Shown: positions 10,660 through 22,747 of the stretch, piece after piece
Layout of the letters: the number at the start of each line of letters is the position of its first letter
How positions within the stretch are numbered: position 1 is the first letter of the stretch
NCBI GenBank assembly: GCA_036583965.1
Contig: JAZBQD010000034.1
Span: 2,170,001-2,234,000, forward strand
Reading direction: 5' to 3'
DNA length: 64,000 nucleotides
Source: Prunella strophiata
Lineage: Eukaryota > Chordata > Aves > Passeriformes > Prunellidae
Program-made: the position numbers and the translations under genes
Notes under the pieces: model-generated
The model's database searches: none
Seen by the model: the letters and a program-made list of their open reading frames with translations, nothing else
What the model was told of the DNA's origin: nothing

Positions 10660-11610
10660 AAGCTATTGGAAATGAGAGCTGGTGCCAGAGAGCTGACTAG
10701 GAATTGTCCCCTAAATAAACGTTTCATTATCATCACAGCTCGCCATCACAGCAGGATGGTAAACTCTTCTAGAACACATCATCCTAATGCTGTTTTTTTC
10801 TTAGTGGATATCACACCTTGCCCATCTTTTACATTTTTCTATGTGAAAAAGATGCTAAACTTGAAGTCCTTTATCTGCCTTAGGATGTATGGCCAGCAGC
10901 CGGTTAATACGAAAGGTTAATCAGTTAAACTCCTCGAGACACAAACGCCAACGAGGAGCCAACAGAGACAATAGCAAAGATAAGGCTCTCATCACACTAA
11001 TTGATGGGCCATTAAAAGAATAATTGAAGCGTAGACCTCAGAGGTTCAACAAAATCTCTGTAAAATATAAAGGAAAAGAAAAAAGTTCTAAAGATTCTCA
11101 TGGATTATGAGAAAAAATGTCATGGAAAAGAATTAATAGATTACGAGATGTTTGAGGGGGGCTCCAGGAATTGCAAGGCTTATTATGCGATGATTAGAGG
11201 CAGAATCAAACTGGCTAAGAGGGACATGCCTACAGCAGACCTGTTAGGAACAACCGTGGGAAAACGGAGGTGGAAGGGGATATCGAGGGGTTCTGAGCAC
11301 AGTCCGGGTACTGCGAGGCAGGATTCGTGTCGGAAACCGGATAAAAACCGCAGGGTCAGGCAGGCATGGCTGGCCCCGAAGAGAGATTTACACCTCGACT
11401 GCTTCTGTGACGAATGCATTGAGGATGTGCACAGCTGTCTGCGAGCCCAGCCCAACCTTTCTCTTAGACAATTAAGAAATGAAGGAGAAAACAAAATAGT
11501 GCTTGCATTATTTAACTCGGTCTCGAGCATTTTTAGTTCGGATTTTACTATTAAAAAATAACCCTACGCTATTAAAAATTGTTATTATAAAGTATCATAA
11601 CCCTCCTAGG
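10660..11610. other. Spacer, no gene supported
   Basis: Mostly AT-rich DNA with a moderately CpG-containing patch at about 11270-11420. A 153-codon plus-strand frame at 11100-11561 has no domain or membrane segment and no family resemblance, so I do not call it a gene. Confidence 0.45.
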
Positions 11611-11780
11611 TTGGGTACATTTTCTTTAATTTCCTAGACATTTCCCCCTTATTTTTGTTTGCTAAAAGAGGAGTGATGCTGTCAAACAATACTCAAGAGG
11701 TCAAGTCCTAGAAATTTTCTGATGTCTTCATTTGTTTTAAAGTAAAAAACTTCATGCCTGTATCAGTAGGAGAAAGTAAC
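11611..11780. repeat. Arm 1 of a 170-bp inverted repeat
   Basis: The reverse complement of this segment matches 13771-13940 at about 90 percent over 170 bp by hand alignment, with two small indels. Shared landmarks are ACTGATACAGGCA, AAAACAAATGAAGACATCAG and GGAAATTAAAGAAAATGTAC. It does not match CR1 and codes for nothing obvious. Confidence 0.85.
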
Positions 11781-13399
11781 AACTAGGGTTGACTTCAGGA
11801 TTACCGGAAACTTTAGCTACTAAAAGATTTTGCACGAACGAAGTAAATTTCGGCGAATTCCTCTTATCACCCCTTGACTTGGACGCGTGATAAGATCTAA
11901 ACCTCTAACATACATCAAAGGGCAGCTCCTCCTTTCTTCCTTTCCAGGGACACATCCATCCCTCGAGCTGCGATCATTATCACCAACAGAGAAGCCTAAA
12001 CCGTAGGCCAAGCACAGCAGCAGATGTGCTGGGAAAGTGGCTTCTCTCTTTTTTTTGCCACGCAGAAATAACTGTGACACCTGTAATCCACTTGTTTTCT
12101 GTCCGTTTTTTCACTTCCGAGGGGGAAATGTGTATTTCCTTCTACTTATCCTAATCTTTGGCATCGCAGCAGGGGGAAAGACACAGGCTGAGAAGAGCTT
12201 CCACAGACATTTCCTACCCTCAGTGCAGGGTATTGTCGCTGCCATCATTTCAGAAAGGAAATGGTGTATTTCAGCTTCAGCTCCTAACAGAGTTCTTGGC
12301 TGTAATAATGTTTTTGCTAATCAGAAGATGCTGCTCTTCCCACTGATGTTTATATTCTTTCAGAGTATATTAAGAATTCTCTTAGAAAAATGTTAAAGGT
12401 CACTTACCCTGCAGCACTAGAGAGCCAATGCTGGTGTTTTCCTTTGGGTCACAGCAGTGAAATGGATGGGTATTAATTAAAAAAAAAAAAAAAAAAAGAA
12501 GTTTGAATACTGCTAGACGGAGGCACACTGTATTTTAGGACAAACGAAGGAACTTCACCTATAATAAGAAAGATTTGCATAAATGTGCCAAAGAATTCAC
12601 TTATCCCCTCGGGCATATCATGATATGGCAGGCTTCCTCATCTTTTGTTTTAATGATGACATCTTTATCCTAAGAACCAAAAAACCAGTTATCTTCACTC
12701 TGTCATTTAAAACTTTATGCTAGAAAAGTATTACAGCAACAAATCCTGCTCAGTTCCTGGTGTGGCTCGGTGTTTCAGAACACAGAGGTGCGAAAAGAAA
12801 ATTCTGCCCCGCACTTCTGAAGCCTGAGTAATTTCAGTTTCCAAAATCCTTCCTGGTCTTTCATCTGGGAATTCAGATCTGCTGAATGAAATCTCAGTGG
12901 TCCCATGCCCAGTTTTGTAGTCCCCTCCGATAAAGGCTTCTCCTCCATCCCTGGAGCCGCTGTCCGCTCCCATCCAGCACACCCTGAGGATAGGGATGGC
13001 ATTGGGAGGAGCCTGCAGAGCCGAAGAACAGATACTTCCCTGAGTCATAGCCTGAGTTTTCCGTGCCTGAGTGCAAGGACGGACCAACACTCCCGACCTC
13101 TCCTTCCCGGACAGCTCCCAGGATGGATTTCTTCTTTCGTGTCTGTAATAATCAGGCTGCATCCGAATTCCCAGCTACCCTGCGAAAATAGGACTGGAGC
13201 TCTCAGCTGGCTGCAAAGGTGAGGAAAGCTGGGAGAATCATTCCTAACCTTCCGGCTCTCGGTTATATTGTAAAGTACCACGGGTACCTGTTCTGAGGCT
13301 CATTTTCTGAGAGATACACCAGCCTCCTCCCTCCGTCTGCACTCAGTACAGCGAGTGCTTTCCCCATCAGTCTGTTAAAGCAAACGTTTATTTCTCTCT
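11781..13399. other. Spacer inside the inverted repeat, no gene seen
   Basis: No coding structure is recognised. It contains an A run at 12480-12497 and moderately GC-rich sequence at about 12770-13260. GCAGCAGGGGGAAAG at about 12166-12180 is a weak CTCF-like match. Confidence 0.4.
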
Positions 13400-13579
13400 G
13401 TAGTAACTCAGTGCTTACCAACCAACAGACTCTGAGCCACCCCAGACCTCCGGTGAAATCCTCCCAAATCCCGCAGGGATGCCCCTGGGAGGCCGTCTCC
13501 GTCCTTCACCCTCCCTGTTCCACCTTGTGCTCTTGGCTTTTCCAGGCACGTCCCGATGCGGCGATTCCCGGCACATCCT

Positions 13580-13775
13580 TTGGAAAGGCTTTAAACCAGG
13601 GCGTATTCCGGAGCAACCGGGGCGTTCCTGCGGGGCTCTCAGCCGCTGTCCAGCCCCGCAGCATCCACGGCTGCTCGCTGGTGTCCCCCCGCCCCGCCCG
13701 CAGCGGCAACGCGCGCCCAGCCTGGCCGAGAGCGCCACGGGGCGGCCAGCGCAGGAACTGCCCGGGGGCGTAGCT
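13580..13775. promoter_or_regulatory. Isolated CpG-rich island in the spacer
   Basis: Around 200 bp with many CpG, including GCGGCAACGCGCGCCC and GAGCGCCACGGGGCGGCC. It stands out against AT-rich surroundings and ends exactly where arm 2 of the inverted repeat begins. No open frame here resembles a protocadherin. It may be the remains of a promoter or an active regulatory island. Confidence 0.4.
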
Positions 13776-13940
13776 TTCTCTTACTGATACAGGCACGAAG
13801 TTTTTTATTTTAAAACAAATGAAGACATCAGAGAATTTCTAGGACTTGACCCCTTGAGTATTGTTTGACAGAGTCACCTCCTTTTAGCAAACAAAACTAA
13901 GGGGAAAACATCCAGGAAATTAAAGAAAATGTACCAAACT
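13771..13940. repeat. Arm 2 of a 170-bp inverted repeat
   Basis: Inverted partner of 11611-11780, about 90 percent identical. It lies between the CpG island and the protocadherin EC1 relic. Confidence 0.85.
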
Positions 13941-14299
13941 CCAGCCTCGGCTGGAGTCTCCTCTCTCACCTTCTGGCTTCTGCAAGGATGAATCCTGAAA
14001 TATATTTCCCACCTGGACTCTTTGACACGTAAACGCGCTCCCTTAGTATTTGTTGAGACGTTTGGTTTGGCATGAATAATCCAGGCAAACGTGAAACCTT
14101 CCCTCAAGTCCTCTGCAAACCTTCCTTAGTTAAGTGTGCTTAACAAAGACATGAGCAAACGTAGCAAACATTGCTCATGTCTGTGCACTACATTTTCAAG
14201 GAAATAGAGGCGTTTTCAAGCACAGGCTGTTTGTGGGAGGCTGAGTTTTGGATACTTTCTGTTTCAGAAGGAGATATCCAGCTGTTGGATGAGCTCTCC

Positions 14300-14530
14300 T
14301 AAAATATTCCACCGTTAAGAACCAATTCAGTGTTAACAGCAGCACAAACCCCTGCTGCCCCTTGGATCAGCTGCAATAGATTTCCAAAGGATATCTTAAA
14401 GATGAGCCTGCAGGTATTGCTGTGTGGACTGATCTCCCCTTGTTCCAGTGACTCATTTAAAGTCAGGACTTCAGGGTTTTGATTGAGGCAGAAATGCTGC
14501 TGCTGCTCCTCAGACACAATGGAGAACATA
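14300..14530 (-). pseudogene. Protocadherin EC1 fragment, decayed
   Basis: The minus-strand translation (SEEQQQHFCLNQNPEV and onward, to FKISFGNLLQLIQG) matches EC1 of the 7705-10152 protein (SEGNEQLFRLNQNTGV, to FKIFFENPLQLIRG), residues about 83-134. The DNA also aligns well with about 9765-9900. The signal peptide, the rest of EC1 and EC2-EC6 are missing, the first Cys of the C-X5-C loop is Ser and the calcium linker has decayed. It is a relic of a third exon or a duplicated fragment in the same orientation as the intact exons. Confidence 0.85.
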
Positions 14531-14740
14531 TTTTTTCCTAGGTAGCAGCATTTCCTTTCTAATGATACCAGTTCATGAGTCCATCTGCTCTAAAACCTTC
14601 CTGTGTACCTTTCATGTCAAAGAATAAATGAAAATCTCCTGCTTCAAAAGTCTAAGTTCATGTATTTCCTCAGAGACATTCTGCATACTCTGGTCTCCAA
14701 AGACAATTCTGGACAGAAGATACCTGCCAGATTGACAGAG

Positions 14741-14963
14741 AGCAGGTTTAGATGAGATATTAACAAGAAATTCCTTACTGTGGGGATGGTGAGGCCCTGA
14801 GGTTGCCCAGAGAAGCTGTGGCTGCCCCATCCCTGGAACTGTCCAGGTTGGACAGGACTTGGAGCAGCCTGGGATAGTGGAAGGTGTCCCTGGCCATGGC
14901 AAGAGGTTGAAACAAGATGATCTTGAAGGTCCTTTCCAATCCAAACCATTCTGTGATTCTATG
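14741..14963 (+). mobile_element. CR1 LINE 3' end
   Basis: Shows the standard CR1 3' module: CCTTACTGTGGGGATGGTGA, GCCCAGAGAAGCTGTGGCTG, GGTGTCCCTGGCCATGGCA, AAGGTCCTTTCCAATCC and the end CATTCTGTGATTCTATG. 5'-truncated, plus orientation. Confidence 0.92.
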
Positions 14964-17900
14964 TGTGCTTAGATCTTTTCCAGCCATCAAAGGCAACAAA
15001 TTCTCTCTTTCCTCTCTATCCATGACAATCTGATTTGGAAATAAATCCTCTCAGCCTCAACATTTTGCTCCAATGAATGTCTTTTGAAGGCAAGTATTTT
15101 TGTCTTTGTAAACTTTGTGCTTAGTGGAATCCAATTTTTTCACCTTCAATCTCACTCCTTGATCAAATATGAAGACCTTTTCTTCACTAATCCCTAAACC
15201 CACGTGGGTTTTTTGTGTCCTGGGGTCTCAAAGGGCCAACAAATAATATTTCAGTTTCTAGAAGTTGTGGGACAAGGATCTACTGAGGGTTTTTTCCCCA
15301 TGTCCTTCTGTTCCATTTCTTTATGACTCCTTCCACAGTTTCCTGCAGTAGCAGTGCTGTTTCAGTTGACTCAGAGGAGATATTCAAATGGAAACTCACG
15401 TGTTGAACAGTCAAGCAGCACAAGGTTTTCAGGTAGTTCAAGTTCACTGGGTAAATAGCCTTGCTTTTCACAAAGCAACAGAGAACAACATGATTTTCTT
15501 ATTTGGCAATGATTTTCAACATTTGGAGAGCCTTGAAAAAGACATTTCAGGGATGGAAGTGCCACACAAGCATTCATGAACAAGGGCAAGAATCTTCAGG
15601 CTTGTGAAGAAATCTTTTTATGATTGGCTACCCGAAGATAGGAATTAGAAGTGTTTGAAGTTAAACAACTGAGCATTATAATAAGAAAGTAAGAACCAGG
15701 CAGACTATATACTGTCCAGGGCAGAGAAATAGCACATTTTGTCTTAAAAGGACATGGTCAGGAAGGCATGGATATGGGAAGAGGTTGGCTTTGGACAGGC
15801 TAATTTTGGAAATCTGTCTGGTCATCTGAGCAAGAAAACAGGGATTCAGCTGAGAAGCAAGTTTGAAAGTGAAGGAGAGAAGGGGAGAGCAGAAGGAGAG
15901 GACAGCAGTGGTTAGAGGAGAGAAAGATGCTGTGCAAAAGGGACCAAGAGAGGACAAGCATGAAGCTGTTTGGTTGACAAGGCTGAGCAGGTAGGGGAAG
16001 GACAAAGAAACAGGTAGGATCCATCCTGAGAACAGCTTAGGAAGGGCTGGTTGGTGTGACACCTGTAAGAAGAGAATCACAATAGGCATTAAAGGGAAAG
16101 TGGGGTCCAATCAACCAGAGTAAAAAGGGTATTGGGAATTCTGTGGAGAAGCAGGAAGGGCAGTAAATGCAGTTTGAAGTCAAAGCAGATGCATGGATCA
16201 GAAAGGAGCCAAAATGGATGCAAAGAAGGAAGAAACAAATTAGTTAGGTAGGAGGAAGAAAGTGTATATATGATCCTTTAAACTTGCACTGGTCTCTCTC
16301 CAATTCTCAGTGTCTGGCTTAAGACTTAGATTTCCTTACTTCCACTTTTCTTCCTCAGAATGCCTTTCTTTCTGATGGGAGAGCAAAAAAATTATCAGAA
16401 GGTGGCAGCAAACCAAAAGGAAGCCTTCTATCTCAGCCAGTGTAATGGGAAGTGTCCAGTGTCCAACTTTCTGTCTGCTGATGCCAGACTTGGCCCTTCT
16501 GCAAGCCAGGTTCTGAATCCTGTGCCCCTTGGATGGCAGGAACATACTGAGATCAGCTCTGGAAATCAGGGCCCAGTGGTACCAGGGAAGTTCAGTGGAG
16601 AAGGGATTCAAGCACAGCTTCATGGACAGCCTGGTCACTGCCTGGAAGGAAAGCAGAAGTTCTGAACTGAGGTTTTCAAAGGAGACATGTGTTGGTGTGT
16701 TCCTTTTCACAAATAGGGCAGGACTGGTGGGATCTGTTCCTTGAGCTTTATTTACAGCATCAGCCTCATCACATGGTTGAGGCAGTAGGAAGATGGCAAA
16801 GCTCACATACAGCCAGCAGCAGCCAAAAATTTCTTGGTTACAGAGTATCTTAAAAACATTTTAGCCAATAGCATATTGCTAAAACTTACAGACAGTTGGT
16901 TTAGCCAATTATTAAAAGCACACTTACACCTGCTCCACACAATTCTTGCTTGTCTTCTTTATATTAACAATACTCCAGTATTAAGCTTAAAACCTTCTAC
17001 TACCTAGCTAAGCATATTTTTCTGCAGTCTTAAGGTCTGTCTTAGCCAAGCCTAAGACTCAAGCTATTATTCTTTGTCTTATTGTATAATTCTTATTATA
17101 TGTCTTTGCTTGCTATACCATTGTAACTTTTTCTGCTTTCAGATTTTGCAACTGCAGCTAGCTCTAAATTTTCTGTTCTTTCTGTTTCTAAGGACTTGCT
17201 TTCACAGCTTTCTGAAAATCTTCTTACCTTTACTAATTCCCACAAGACAGAGCTCAAAGGAGTGGTGGTGTTTACTCATGGCACAGGTGAACACAGATGC
17301 ACCAGAACGAGGGCCTCACCCCTCAATTCATGTCTAGTGCTTCTGAAGACACAGGGACCAGTTCAGCAGTTAAATAAGTGGCCAACACTATTTCTAAACC
17401 ACATCCAACTAAGTGGCAAGAGCTGTGTAACCCCAGCATAAGGGAAATCTGGTTTATGTTTTACTGAAACAGCAGAGGTGTCCTTTTTTGGGAGGATACT
17501 TGGGAAAGCAAAGGGGTTTGGGGCCCTCAGTTTAACTTCCTTTGTCCTCAGCTGCAGGTCACTTTCTCCCACATAATTCTAGTAGCAACTGCAAACCAGG
17601 CACCCTCTGGGATCACAGGATGGCCTTTGGTCCTCTGGCACAGCTAAACCATCCCCCAGAATACAGAGTGACCACTGAACTACCTGGGTCATCATTCACA
17701 CAAAGCAGTGACGTTTAGACTCTTGTTACCCCACTTGTATTTTATTTTATTTTAAATACTTTTGTATTTTGACAAAGCTGGGCAGTGAAAAGCTGTCTTT
17801 CTTTTGGATGATCCTTTGACATGCTCAGTGTTTTTGACCAACAGCATGTAGATACTCTGAAAGAAAAGAGACTTCCAGAAAAAAAAGAGACTCACAGAAA

Positions 17901-18400
17901 AGAAAACATCCATTCTGTAGGCAGAAATCTAGAAAGAATTTATTCACTGTTTAGGCAACAGACAGGTACTCATACCTGTGTCACATTTTCTAAAGGAGGA
18001 GACAGACTGGCACAGACAAACTGAAAACCAATTTCAAGACAGATGCACAAACACTGTTCCCAGTGAAAAATTATAAAGTAAACAGATACAACCCCAAAGC
18101 ATTTAGCAAGTACCACTGAAAGTGCATGACAGCTAATTTATTTTCCAAAGAGTTTATATCTGGGTAGGTGAAGCACAATCCTGATGTCATGATACTCCTA
18201 CTGCCAGATTCATACATTTGGGAAGGGGGAAAAAAGTATTTTTATATTAAACCCCTGGATTGTATCAATGATGGGGAGGGCTACTAGAAAATAGCCGGTA
18301 GTCCCTGTATATCTGTAATATATAAAACTATTACCACTTTTTTTGGTCAAGCTAGACCAGATGGGACCTGTACACTCCTTGGAATCACTTAAATGCAGTT
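14964..18400. other. Spacer, no gene seen
   Basis: Unique AT-rich sequence with scattered short open frames and no recognisable domains. No RNA gene was identified by eye. Confidence 0.45.
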
Positions 18401-18419
18401 TATTGACCAGCAGCAAGTC

Positions 18420-18650
18420 GGTCCTTAGCCCTGAGCTCTGCCCTGGGAGCGGCAGAGGCGGCGGGCTTGAATCCGGCTGCTGCAATTCCCACATTTTCCC
18501 ACCAGATAGCAGCCGCCACAAAGGAAAAAACCAGCGGAGAATATGCAAGTCACGGGAAGGAGCGGCGGGGCTGGGCGGGGAACAGCCGGGCTCGGCAGCA
18601 TCGTGGGGCCGGCTGGGGAAGGGACAATCCCCCGGAGAGAGGCAGGTCTC
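18420..18650. promoter_or_regulatory. CpG-rich island with CTCF-like site, candidate enhancer
   Basis: A GC- and CpG-rich block of about 230 bp in otherwise AT-rich DNA. Plus strand CCCACCAGATAGCAG (18498-18512) matches the CTCF core at all but one key base. It lies about 33 kb downstream of the alpha constant exon. In mammals the alpha-cluster enhancer HS5-1, with CTCF sites, lies in the spacer between the alpha and beta clusters. The link is inference from position and one motif; I did not find a convincing full REST/NRSF site here. Confidence 0.4.
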
Positions 18651-18654
18651 TGTA

Positions 18655-18670
18655 TTATCTATCTATCTAG

Positions 18671-18742
<72 letters not shown>

Positions 18743-18747
18743 ATCTA
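18655..18747. repeat. TATC tetranucleotide microsatellite
   Basis: About 22 units of TATC with one early interruption, abutting the CpG-rich island. An open frame through it (repeating YLSI) is an artefact. Confidence 0.97.
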
Positions 18748-18749
18748 TT

Positions 18750-21700
18750 CATTTATAGATCTACCTAACAATTTTTCCATCCATTCATTCATCCATTTAT
18801 TTATCTGCCTGCCCATCCATTTATCTGTTATCCACCCAGCAGCTTCCTTGTGCACAGGATGTGGGCTCCGTTCCTGCCCTGGGGATAGGAGCGCACACAC
18901 ACATCCAGGGAAATCATTTCAGATCACACTCAGACTCGAAAGCAAGAGGCTGGGGAGAAGGGGGAGATGTGAGGTCGTGAGTGAAGCAGTGAGATTGTGA
19001 GGGGGGATCCAGAGTGCTGGACTGAGGGGGTTTGGGAGGGGATGTAGGTCATGCAGCAGCCACGGGGATCGGTTTGTCCCCTGGGGTCCCCAGTGCTGGC
19101 TTTCTGTCCTTGCCACTGAACAGAAACCAGATTGCAGCAGTATCGAGCAGTGTGCTGATTTCTCCCAGCACTGGGGCTGCAGGGCAAGTGAGGACAGGAG
19201 CCAGCTTAAAGCCTGGGAATCTGGGATTGGGGTAGGAGACACCAGCAGCTAAATAATCTCCTAACTTGGTTCCCTGTCAAGCCAGAGCCTCTAATGCAGA
19301 AAGTATTGTAGCATTTAAAACATGCTTAAAGAATTGTGTCCACATTCATTACTACATGCTTGTCTTCTGTTTAATCTTTACAGAAGGCAGAGAAAGGGGT
19401 CAGAGGCATCTCTTCAGAGAGGCAGTTGTCAGGAATACATATATATATAGAATATTTCTCATCACATGCCTTAGTTTAAAGTAAAATTCCCAGTTTTGTC
19501 CGTGACTGATTTAGTGATTTAAAATACATTTTGAGAAGCAAGCATATCCTGCACTATTGTAAATCTCCCATTTATACCTTAGGGATTTAACAAAATAGTT
19601 TGTCTCCTTTTTTCTTCTTCTAAAAGTGATACCTGAAGAAGGTATCACCTCTGGATATCTGATGACAGGAACTTCAGCACAGGACTGGAGTGATTCTTAG
19701 CCTTCCACTCAAAACATGCATTACACTCATTAGCAAGTGGCAGTTAACAACTCAATAAGTGTCTCTTTTCTTCCTCATTTCTTAATTTCATCCTACCTCA
19801 TTCTATTTCTTGATGTATTAATCAAGGTAGCTAAAGAAAGAAATTTTTAAAAAATTTAAAAAAACCAAAAAGGCCCCAAATCCAGTAAAAGTTATAGGTG
19901 ATTCTGAGAGAGGTTAAGGATTACTAGGGGCTGCCTGGGTGAATAAATTCTTTAAACTGAACTTTTTAATCCCAGACTCAAGTGGGTATTCTTTGGAACA
20001 TATGGGGGAAAAAAAGCTCTGTGCCCAATACACAAACATCTGCCATTCTGAGGGGAAAACTGGGGTACTGAACACATTGATAGGAACAGACAAATGTTCT
20101 CTACAATGTTGCTCAGTAGATGGAGTATGAGTTATACACATTGAAATAAATGAAGTGACTCCCACTTCCTACTAAATGCACATAAAAATCTCAGAATCTA
20201 TTTGGCAAAACATTTAAGATGGATGTGTTTTCTTGCCTTGTACATAATCTTTACTTAGTTATGCATGTAGCTCACAAGAAAAACATCAGAAAAATCAAGA
20301 CAGACATTGAAGTGCACAGATAATTGAGGTCCAGCATCTCCAGACACAGCAAAAATTTTCTTAGAAGCAGTCTTCCCTAAAGGGGAACTGCAACAGCAAC
20401 AGGAGCAACAACAAAAGCAAATATGATAATACTGTTTTCCATTACGTAGTATTCAGAATGATGGCTCAGATGCTCAGCAGCTTTGGAACAGTGAGACACA
20501 GCTGGCTGAAAACACAGGTTCCACAAGGAAATATCCAAACTGCTCCAGGGTGTTGCAAGGGAGAAAACCAGTAAGGCCTGGTACCAACAATAAGAGGTGG
20601 ATTAAAGCAACAGCTCTAATATTATAAGACTGAGAATCTTATTTAATTTTAAACCATCAACAACTAAAAATAGGCATGTTTGTAGTTGATGAGAGAAGAA
20701 ATTCTGAGAGATAATCACACAAATCTAGTAATACTGACAGCCTTTGTTCAACAGCGTCTGATTTACACTGCCTTTAAGAATAGATAAATATTTTAGGAAA
20801 AGAGATACCATCTTCTGAAACATGCTCCTGCTTTCTGCTCTTACATAGAAGCCATCCATCTGTTGTGAGCTCAGTAATTTGAAATCTAGTTTAACATTAC
20901 CACAGTGCATATGCTGTGTATGGCACAGGGGAGCAGCCACCTCGATGCTGGACATAAATTTTTGTCAGAGATCCATGACCCCATCCCAGGGGTCAATAGC
21001 AGTAGGCACAATCCACTTAAAGAATTCCTGAATGGAAGATGCATCACGTAATGCAGTCTCCTGCATGTGTTAGCAGGGTATTTATAAAGCATCTAAAGCT
21101 TTGCAGAGAGCTTTGTTTTGTACTAAGATGATGATTAAGGGATATAATAAAGCCTTGTCCAGCAGAGAGAGCACATTATCAATGCCAGGTAGATAATACC
21201 AATGGGTCCTCAAGACAAATAAGAAGGAAATGCAAGTTATCATCAGAACTGTTTTTTTTTTTTGAAGGTGAATCAATCAAACCCCTAAAGCTCCCCCTGG
21301 GAATAAACTCTTCTGAGCTGACAGCAAATGGTAAAATCAGAAACCCCCCCATGACTGCCCAAGAACAGCACCTAGCAAAAGCAACCCCTAAGCTGGTGTA
21401 ACTACCAATCCACCTGAATACCCAAATTAAAAATACTCACTAAGAATGGTCAAATGCATTTTTTTTCAAGAGTCCAAAGCAGTGCTCTAACAAAAGGTCT
21501 TCATGCATCATTTGAAGTTTCACATCAAATTAGAGGGAGAGAGAGATGAGAAGAAATCCTTCCTGTTGGACAGACATTTGCCTCTGAAATAAAAATGTGT
21601 GAGACCATACATAGTAAAATTTCTTGGAAAGGGATTCTCCTGTCAGTTAGTGAAGTGGTGAGAGGCACTGAGGACATTTCAGGGGGCTGCAGGTGCTGGT

Positions 21701-22600
21701 TTCTTGGCCCATGGAAACAAATGCCTAAGTCTATTCTGAAGTTTTATAAATTAACTTTGCAAATTTCCATATATGTACTCTAATTACATATTCTCTAATC
21801 ATAGCAGAATATATACAAATAAATATGCATAAGATTTTTCTTACATACTTGTTCAGAGAAACTGGAAATGGCTGGGTTTTTTTAAACAAGGTGTACATTT
21901 CCTAAATTCTTACAACCTTTTAGTTTCTTAGAACTTATTAAGAAACAAAAAGTAAATAAACTTTCTTGTTACTTGTGTTATTTGAATGAGTAGAAAAGTT
22001 AGGACAGAAGTCAATTATTTAAGAAAATGTTATAGAAGCATGTCAGTTTAAACATTATATTTTGGGCCCAAAATGATCATCATACTTTCAGAAAAATATG
22101 CATGACAATAATAAGAAAGCCATGCTGGGAAAGACTGCATACTTCAGAGGAAAACCACCTCATATTGTGGGTTCTTTCCCTTTCTGCTCTATGGAATGTT
22201 TATCTATAATTTTTAATTATTCAGGAGGTGGCTGTGTCAGTGCTGAGATCACCCTGACCTTGTCTCTACTGCTCTTGTCCTGCCAGTGCCTCAGAGATTT
22301 CCTGGCTCTTGTCATGGACCCCTACTCAGAGACCCACAAAACATTTACCATTGCTCTGCTCCTGCCTTTCTACCAGTGCTGGAAGGTCCTCTGTTCAAGT
22401 ATCATGGAATTGCATCATTAGAGTCAGATTTCTGAAGCAGATTCTGTATAAAAAACTTCCAGTCCTCTGTGGATGTTCCTGTTACTGTTATGTGTGGTAC
22501 AGACTGTCAGCCAGGAGACAAATAATAATAATAATTAAACAGACCAGGTTCATTTAGCTGTTTATTTATTTATCATTTAGCTGTTTGTTTAGTTATTACC
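18750..22600. other. Spacer, no gene seen
   Basis: Mostly AT-rich unique DNA, with diverged ATCC/ATTC units just after the microsatellite and a T run at about 21249-21262. No supported coding or RNA gene. Confidence 0.45.
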
Positions 22601-22747
22601 TGGATGCCCCATCCCTGAAAGTGTTTAAGGCCAGGTTGGGTGGAACTCTGAGCAACCTGGCCTGGTGGGAGGTGTCCCTGTCCATGGCAGGGGGTTGGGA
22701 CACGATGATCTTTAAGGTCCCTTCAAACCCAGGACATTCTGTGATTT
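22601..22747 (+). mobile_element. CR1 LINE 3' end
   Basis: Contains GGATGCCCCATCCCTG, GGCCAGGTTGGGTGGAACTC, GGTGTCCCTGTCCATGGCAG and CCATGGCAGGGGGTTGGGA, ending CATTCTGTGATTT. 5'-truncated, plus orientation. Confidence 0.9.

Noticed and set aside
11100..11561. 153-codon plus-strand frame
   Set aside because: No recognisable domain, no signal or membrane segment, no sign of coding structure.
18343..18768. 141-codon plus-strand frame ending in YLSI repeats
   Set aside because: The tail is the TATC microsatellite; the rest has no domain.
19669..19686. TTCAGCAC half-site considered as a REST/NRSF element
   Set aside because: The second half (GGACAG at proper spacing) is not present, so not a convincing site.
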